Assembly: GCF_019279795.1 (NCBI RefSeq)
Contig: NC_056748.1
Span: 614,952,741 to 615,016,740, forward strand
Direction of reading: 5' to 3'
Source: Protopterus annectens
Lineage: Eukaryota; Chordata; Ceratodontiformes; Protopteridae
Length of the DNA stretch: 64,000 bases
The notes under the pieces were generated by a model, which made no database searches, had not been told where the DNA came from, and saw nothing but the letters and a program-made list of their open reading frames with translations. The stretch's first letter is position 1. The number at the start of each line of letters is the position of its first letter. The position numbers and the translations under genes were made by a program. Positions 59,010-64,000 of this stretch are shown here, in pieces.

Positions 59010-59960
59010 GCCATGAAGGTTGGCCCTTGCAAAATCAGCTCTAACTCTGGAGATTCCATCCAACTTTTAGTGCTTGGTAAATGTATGCACAGAAGTCCAG
59101 GTAGCTGTCTCAAGCATGGAGTTAGTATACAAAGCCTTGAAAAAAGCCCCAGAAGGAGCCACAGTCCTGGCAGAATGAGCCTAAGGAAGGCTCTTACCAT
59201 GAAAGGAATAACAAAAAGAAATAGTTTTTGAGATGCAAGAAGAAATAGTTTGCTTGGATACAGCTAATCACAAGGACCAGGGATGAAAGGAAACAAAGAG
59301 CTGATTAAAATCTGAGTTGTCTGTACACAATCCAACATGTGCAGTACATTCTCACTGGCAGATTGTGAAGAAGGGAAAAAAGTGGGCAAATGTAGACTGA
59401 TTAAGGGACAACTCATTCACCACCTTGGGCATAAATGAAGGATTAATACACAAGGACACCCTGTCCTTATGAAACAATAAAAAAGGAGGACAAGCCAGGC
59501 AGGCTTGAAGCTCAGTCACCCATCTGGCAGAAGTAAGAGCTAATAAAAGAACAGTCTTCAAGAGCAACGTTGCATGGAAGCTGAAGCTGCAGGCTCAAAA
59601 GCAGCCTGAGTAAATTCTTCGAAAATAAAATTAAGATCCCAGGGAGGAGGAACAGGGCCTAATATGAAGGACACCTTTTAGGAATTGTTTAGCCTCAAAT
59701 CTTGAAATTAAAGGAGGAGATAAAGGCAGACAAGTAGAGAGATCTGATAAATGGACCTCAAGGAATAAACCAACTCAGCACTGAGCAATTCACACAGATA
59801 AGAGAGGACCAAAGGAGCATCCACAGAAAGTGGATCCAGGTTACGAGAAAGACACCAAACAGCACACCACTCCCATTTAGATAAATATGATTTTCTAGTA
59901 TTGGGTTTCCTGATCTCCTGCAGGACCATAAGCACTTCCTCAGAAAAAAAAGATGTCTAT
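59010..59960 (-). pseudogene. DIRS tyrosine recombinase
   Basis: Starts MLMVLQEIRKPNTRKSYLSK then WEWCAVWCLSRNLDPLS (59935-59850), the SAM-like N-terminal domain. TVLLLALTSARWVTELQA (59550-59500) holds the first catalytic Arg (Arg codon 59525-59523). The C-terminal part reads AHSARTVAPSGAFF, TATWTSVHTFTKH, then TAA, then KLDGIS. In relatives this is HSTRxVAPSWAFF...ATWSSxHTFxKHYKLD, so the catalytic Tyr codon is replaced by a stop at 59069-59067. The His/Arg region HSAR is otherwise present. Confidence 0.82.
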
Positions 59961-61855
59961 GTGGAATCAAATCCTATCATCCACAGTGTCACATGAAGAG
60001 TGAACAAGTGGGGATGGATGTGAGATCCTTTGTCTTGTGTGAGTAGGTCCACCCTGTGAGGTAATTTGTGATGATTGCCCTTGGTTAAATGCAGAAGAAG
60101 AGGGAACCAACGCTGTCTCAGACAAAAGGGACTCACCAACAAGATTTTGGGAACATCCTGTTGACTTTTGAGCAGGACTTTTGGAACGAGGGAAGAGGAG
60201 GAAAAGCATAAAGAAACATCCCCTTCCAAGAAAAAGATAGGGTATCCACCTTCCAAACCAGAGGACCTGGGACTCTGGCACAAAAAAAAGGAAGTTGTCT
60301 GCTCAGAGGGGAGGCAAATAAATAGTATCCCAGTGGTGGACAATGTCCAGAAACACATCCGTGTGAAGCATCCATTCATGGGTTTGAGGTAAGGACCTGC
60401 CCAGAGTGCCTGCCATAATATTTGAGCCTGAGAGAATGTAATACTGCCTGAACAGTCACTTGATACTGTACAGCATGATCCTACACTAGGAGTGCCAACA
60501 GGCAGAGATGTTAAGATCTTGTCCCCCCCATTTGTTTACATACCACATCACTGTGCTATTGTCTGTAAGTACTTTGAAAGGTCCTGGGGAGAAAAGAGGA
60601 TAAAAAGCCTGAAGGGCCAACAGAAGAACTCTCATTTCTTTGACACTGATTTGCTCTTTCTGTTGAAGAGATGACCAGACCCCCTGCACCTTTAGAGAAC
60701 CAACAGCTGCTCCCCATCCCACATCTGAAGCATTTGTGAACAGCTCCTGAGAGGGAAGAGGGGGAAGAAAAGGGAGCCCTGGATTTACAGACAACTGCTG
60801 GATCCACCAGTGATGTTCCTTCCAGAGATAAGGTAGAAGACGAACTACAAATTCTAGGGTAGGAGCATTTTGAAGCCAAACTGACTTCAGAAACCACTGA
60901 AACTTTCTCATGTGGAGTTTGGCCAGAGGGCGCATCATATGGATGGTGGATGCCATGAATCCCAGAGCTCTCTGAAACTTCTTGACTGTAATAGAGGCCA
61001 GAGGAAAAAGAGTTTAAAAGAAGGAAATCAGTGTCAGCGCCTTGGGAGGAGGCAGGGGTGTCAGCATAGGCACAGTCTGAATCATGCACCCCCAGATAAC
61101 CATGGTCCTGAGAAGGAGTCAGAGAAGACTTTTTGAAGTTTACTGTGAATCCCAGGCTTTGCAGAAGGGAAATGGCAAAATGAAGATTTTGTAGCAGGAT
61201 CTCTGGAGAGGATGCCTGAAACAGGAGATCATCGAAGTAAGGAAATAATTGGATCCCTCAATCCTGCAAAATGCAATCACAGGAGTGAGGCATTTGGTGA
61301 ATACCCTTGTGGCAACAGAAAAGCCAAATGGCAAAGCAGAGAACTGAAAATACCAGGAAGCAACAGAGAGATGTAAAAACTTCCTGAAAAGAGGATGCAT
61401 CAGAATATGGAGATAAGCATCCTTGAGATCCAGAGACACCATATAAGCCTGAGGAAGCAAAAGAGGGAATAAAGTCTGAAGCTGAAAAGGAGGACACCTT
61501 CAGAAAAGTGTTTGGATGAGAGAGGTCTAGACTTGGTCTCTAAGTACCTTCTTTTCAGGATACTAGAAACACCCTGGAGTAAAACTCCCTCCCCCTTTGG
61601 AACACAGGTACCTCTTGAATAGTACCCTGAGTCAAAAGGTCCCAAAGAACCTCTGGAAAGAAGGAGAATTGTTCCTGAGAGGGCTAAGAAACACCCATAA
61701 AAGGGGGAAGGGATTTCCCAAACCATGAAACACCCCAGGCAAATAATGGACAGGACCCAGGAATCCTGATTAATCTGTAGCCAAACAGGAAGACAGAGAA
61801 AGAGGCAAACAGAAAGAGTAAAGTGACTGGGAAGACTAGGATAATCAGACAGCAC
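59960..61855 (-). pseudogene. DIRS reverse transcriptase and RNase H
   Basis: RT palm: YMVSLDLKDAYLHILMHP (motif A), FSALPFGFSVATRVFTKCL (motif B) and FPYFDDLLFQA in a shifted frame (motif C, DD kept, about 61210-61245). RNase H (60956-60486): ELFTNASDVGWGAAVGSL (first catalytic Asp read as Asn in TNAS), ISVKEMRVLLLALQAF (Glu) and KVLTDNSTVMWYVNKWGG (Asp). After it comes the connection typical of DIRS, with LSRQLPFFCARVPGP then LYAFPP and RQRWFPLLL (60340-60090). Frames alternate, so it is non-functional. Confidence 0.87.
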
Positions 61856-61889
61856 TGGGTATATCTGGAAAAGGAGACTTCTCAGGCAC

Positions 61890-63094
61890 TCAAGTCTGAG
61901 TAACTTTCACAGGAGGAGCCCACTTGCCACCCGTTTTACCCTTAGGAGAAAGGCAAGATTGCCTGCAAACAAAGGCTGGTTTATTGGGGTTGTTTCTCTG
62001 AAATTTAGGCACAGGAGAAACAAACACATGTTTAAGTTCTAGTAGAGCCTTGCCCTTATCCTGAAGGGACTTAAACATAGCAGCAGCAGCTTCACCAAAC
62101 AAATGTTTATTATTGAGAGGGGCATCCATCAACTTAGCCTTAATATCATCAGGCAAAGATTGAAGCTGAAGCCAAGAATACCTCCTCATCTCTGACCCAA
62201 AAGCAGCAGCCCTAGAGGAAGCATCTGCTGCAGCATAAGTACACTTCAGAGAATGATGAGCCATCCGGGAGGAAGTTCCTACTAGAGAAAGAGCAGATAT
62301 TTTACTCTCAGAGTTCTGGAAGATCAGAAATAATCCAACAAGCCTGGGATACGATTGCCAAAAAGTACCTGGACGTATGAGTCTGATAAGTAACAGCCCT
62401 AAAAGCCAAGGTAGCAGTGGTGTAAAGCTTCTTGCCTAGACTTTCCATGGTCCTGCTATCTTTATCAGAGGGCAGGACCTTGGGAGAAGGAAACAATTGA
62501 GAGGGCTTGTCAGAAGCTACAGACACCACCGAGGGGTCAGCAGAAGGACAGTTGTACAAATATTTACAGTCCTCAGGCACCCTATAGAATTGATCAGGTT
62601 TCTTGGGAACAGGGGGCTGAGATTCTGGATCCTTAGGAGCATTGGAAAATAAATCCAGCAAGGCAGCCAAAACAGGAGGAACAACAGAAGGTTTAGGAGA
62701 ATCCATCTGCAGCAACTCATAGTATCTTTTATGTACCTCAGAGACCTGAGCACAATCCCATTTTAAGAAATCCATCACCTTGGAGATCAAGTCCCTGAAA
62801 GAAATCTCTTCAAAGGGAGTACCAAGAATGGTAAATTCCTCTTCTTCGGATCCATAGTCCAAAGGAGAAGGAATCTGAGAAGAGTAAGGAAGGGATTCCT
62901 CATCCAAATCCAGCTCCTTCTCAGAGAAATCCTGTTCCCTGGGTCTTTTTAAGGGAATAGAGGACCAAGGGGGGGGGGTGGAACAGAAACTACCTTAGGA
63001 GGTTTCAGTGCCATCAAAGCACCAACAAACCCTGAGTGAAGGCCTGCCATTCACTCTGTGGATCCTTCAGAGCAGAAGAAATATATTTAGTCAT
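61890..63094 (-). pseudogene. DIRS gag
   Basis: Likely start ATG at 63094 (MTKYISSALKDPQSEWQAF). The frame breaks before a C-run at about 62970, then stays open 62907-62308 (acidic DLDEESLPYSSQIPSPLDYG, Pro-rich middle, TATLAFRAVTYQTH) and 62264-61890. The last part holds the block RRYSWLQLQSLPDDIKAKLM then APLNNKHLFG, which is diagnostic for DIRS gag (LRxSGLPxDxKAxLLDxPxxxxxLFG). It ends in a basic Lys/Gly-rich tail. Confidence 0.83.
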
Positions 63095-63559
63095 TTACTT
63101 TTTCTTCAATGGGATGTCTGCCTTATAAAATTTGAAAGGTTCTGACCCAGCACAGCATTCACTAATAAATAGTAGGGACTTCTTCTCTGACTAATATTTT
63201 GAGGAACACCCCTAGATACTTGAGAAGAAGCTAGATATGAGGAGAGAGTCCAACTGGGCTCATCTGGTGGTTTGAAGACCCAGAAACATTGGTAGAATTA
63301 GCTAGGCTAGGACCCAACAAACAGTGACAACAGTACAAACAGTGTTTGGAGAGACAGAGTGGGTGTGGTGGTGTGTCAGGGGTTCAGCCCAGCCCTGTGC
63401 TGTTCATGTTCACTGGTGAGGATTTAGCACATTAAGTTGGTTGAGGGATCAACAAAGTCACAAAGCTGCTGTATGCAGTGTGACAGTACAGGCAGGCAGC
63501 CTCTCAGCCAGAGTTTCAGCAAAGGATAGGATGATGGAATGCTTGAAGGCATGGCATGA

Positions 63560-64000
63560 TGTATGATTAAGCACACAGATAAGACAGCGGTAATGGCAGA
63601 AAATTGGGGAAATCAGAAGAAGCTGAGAACAGAGATAGAAGGGAAGATAGTGGAACAGGTAAACAGCTTCAAGTATCTGGGAGGAGTAGTTGAGGAGAAG
63701 GGTAGCCTGAATGAAGAGGTCAGAGCTAGAATCTGAGAGGCTGCAGCCAACTGGAATAGATTATCAGGTGTAGTCTATGACAGAAGAATGCCAAAGAAGC
63801 TGAAAAGTAAGGTGTACAAGACAGTGGTGTGACCAGTACTACTGTATGGTACAGAAACTTGGGCAGTAAAGGCAGAACAATTGAAGAAGCTAGAGGTGAC
63901 GGAAATGAATTACCTGAGAAAGGTGATAGGATGCACACTGTGGGACAGATGAAGAAATGAGGACATAAGAACAGAAGCCAAAGTAGCTCCATTTGCAGAA
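63560..64000 (+). pseudogene. RTE-like LINE, C-terminal reverse-transcriptase fragment
   Basis: The plus strand reads VEQVNSFKYLGGVVEEKGSL, then NEEVRARI, a stop, then VVYDRRMPKKLKSKVYKTVV, a stop, then PVLLYGTETWAVKAEQLKKL and MNYLRKVIGC. This is the C-terminal thumb/connection of a non-LTR RT common in RTE-related elements. Both stops are TGA where relatives have CGA Arg codons, i.e. CpG decay. It continues past the window end. Confidence 0.75.

Larger units (their letters stand above)
58550..63350 (-). mobile_element. DIRS-like retrotransposon
   Basis: Minus-strand element about 4.7 kb long with, in order, gag (63094-61890), RT-RNase H (61855-59960), tyrosine recombinase (about 59960-59010), then a non-coding terminus with a repeated ~80-bp block (58550-58630 and 58880-58960). 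This architecture and the protein motifs match vertebrate DIRS1-type elements, which integrate with a tyrosine recombinase instead of an integrase. No LTRs. The right boundary is uncertain. Multiple stops and frameshifts. Confidence 0.87.

Noticed and set aside
60912-61136. Plus-strand frames over the DIRS element
   Set aside because: They are shadows of minus-strand gag, RT and recombinase frames that carry the diagnostic motifs.

Overview
The window is one stretch of a vertebrate gene whose introns are crowded with old transposable elements. Four minus-strand exons with exact splice sites and matching phases encode the transmembrane core of a polycystin-2-like cation channel. Their residues agree best with PKD2L1. 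Rightmost is 5'-most in the gene: 46962-47190, 32214-32384, 10868-11049, 3911-4031. The introns between them are about 14.6, 21.2 and 6.8 kb. The flanking introns run off both ends, so the N-terminal exons and the C-terminal EF-hand and coiled-coil exons lie outside. No prokaryotic features are present. The host is a non-mammalian vertebrate with a large, repeat-rich genome. The mix of DIRS and Ngaro-like tyrosine-recombinase elements, Penelope-like elements, L2, L1/Tx1-type LINEs and a fish/amphibian-type SINE fits an amphibian, lungfish or early-branching ray-finned fish. I cannot resolve the species.

Layout, left to right. 1-11 kb: PKD2L1 exons, a decayed Penelope-like element (PLE) with a hammerhead-like tail, a TIR element with a telomere-like interior, a G-rich minisatellite, and an L2 tail holding a SINE with a perfect 19-bp target duplication. 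11.7-18.1 kb: a tyrosine-recombinase retroelement (RNase H, recombinase, SGNH-type domain) split by a 3.2-kb PLE. 18.2-22.4 kb: an L2-like LINE on the minus strand. 26.6-28.3 kb: Ty3/Gypsy pol fragment. 28.4-31.9 kb: CR1/L2-type LINE split by a second PLE. 33-34 kb: a 512-bp near-palindromic MITE between TA tracts and a related partial element. 35.6-37.4 kb: a tandem repeat with clustered CCAAT boxes and a TATA-like box, invaded by a SINE. 39.4-46.9 kb: full-length L1 (L1-A), 15-bp target duplication, ending 41 nt from a PKD2L1 splice donor. 48.95-58.3 kb: second long L1 (L1-B), 18-bp duplication, with a PLE remnant between its ORFs. 58.5-63.3 kb: DIRS-like element on the minus strand. 63.5-64 kb: C-terminal RT fragment of an RTE-like LINE.

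The elements do not work together. All autonomous elements carry stops and frameshifts and are probably dead. Only the host exons look intact. The observations most worth checking are the very long inter-ORF spacers in both L1 copies, the shared hammerhead-like PLE tails, the palindromic MITE with about seven subterminal repeats per arm, and the CCAAT-box tandem repeat.
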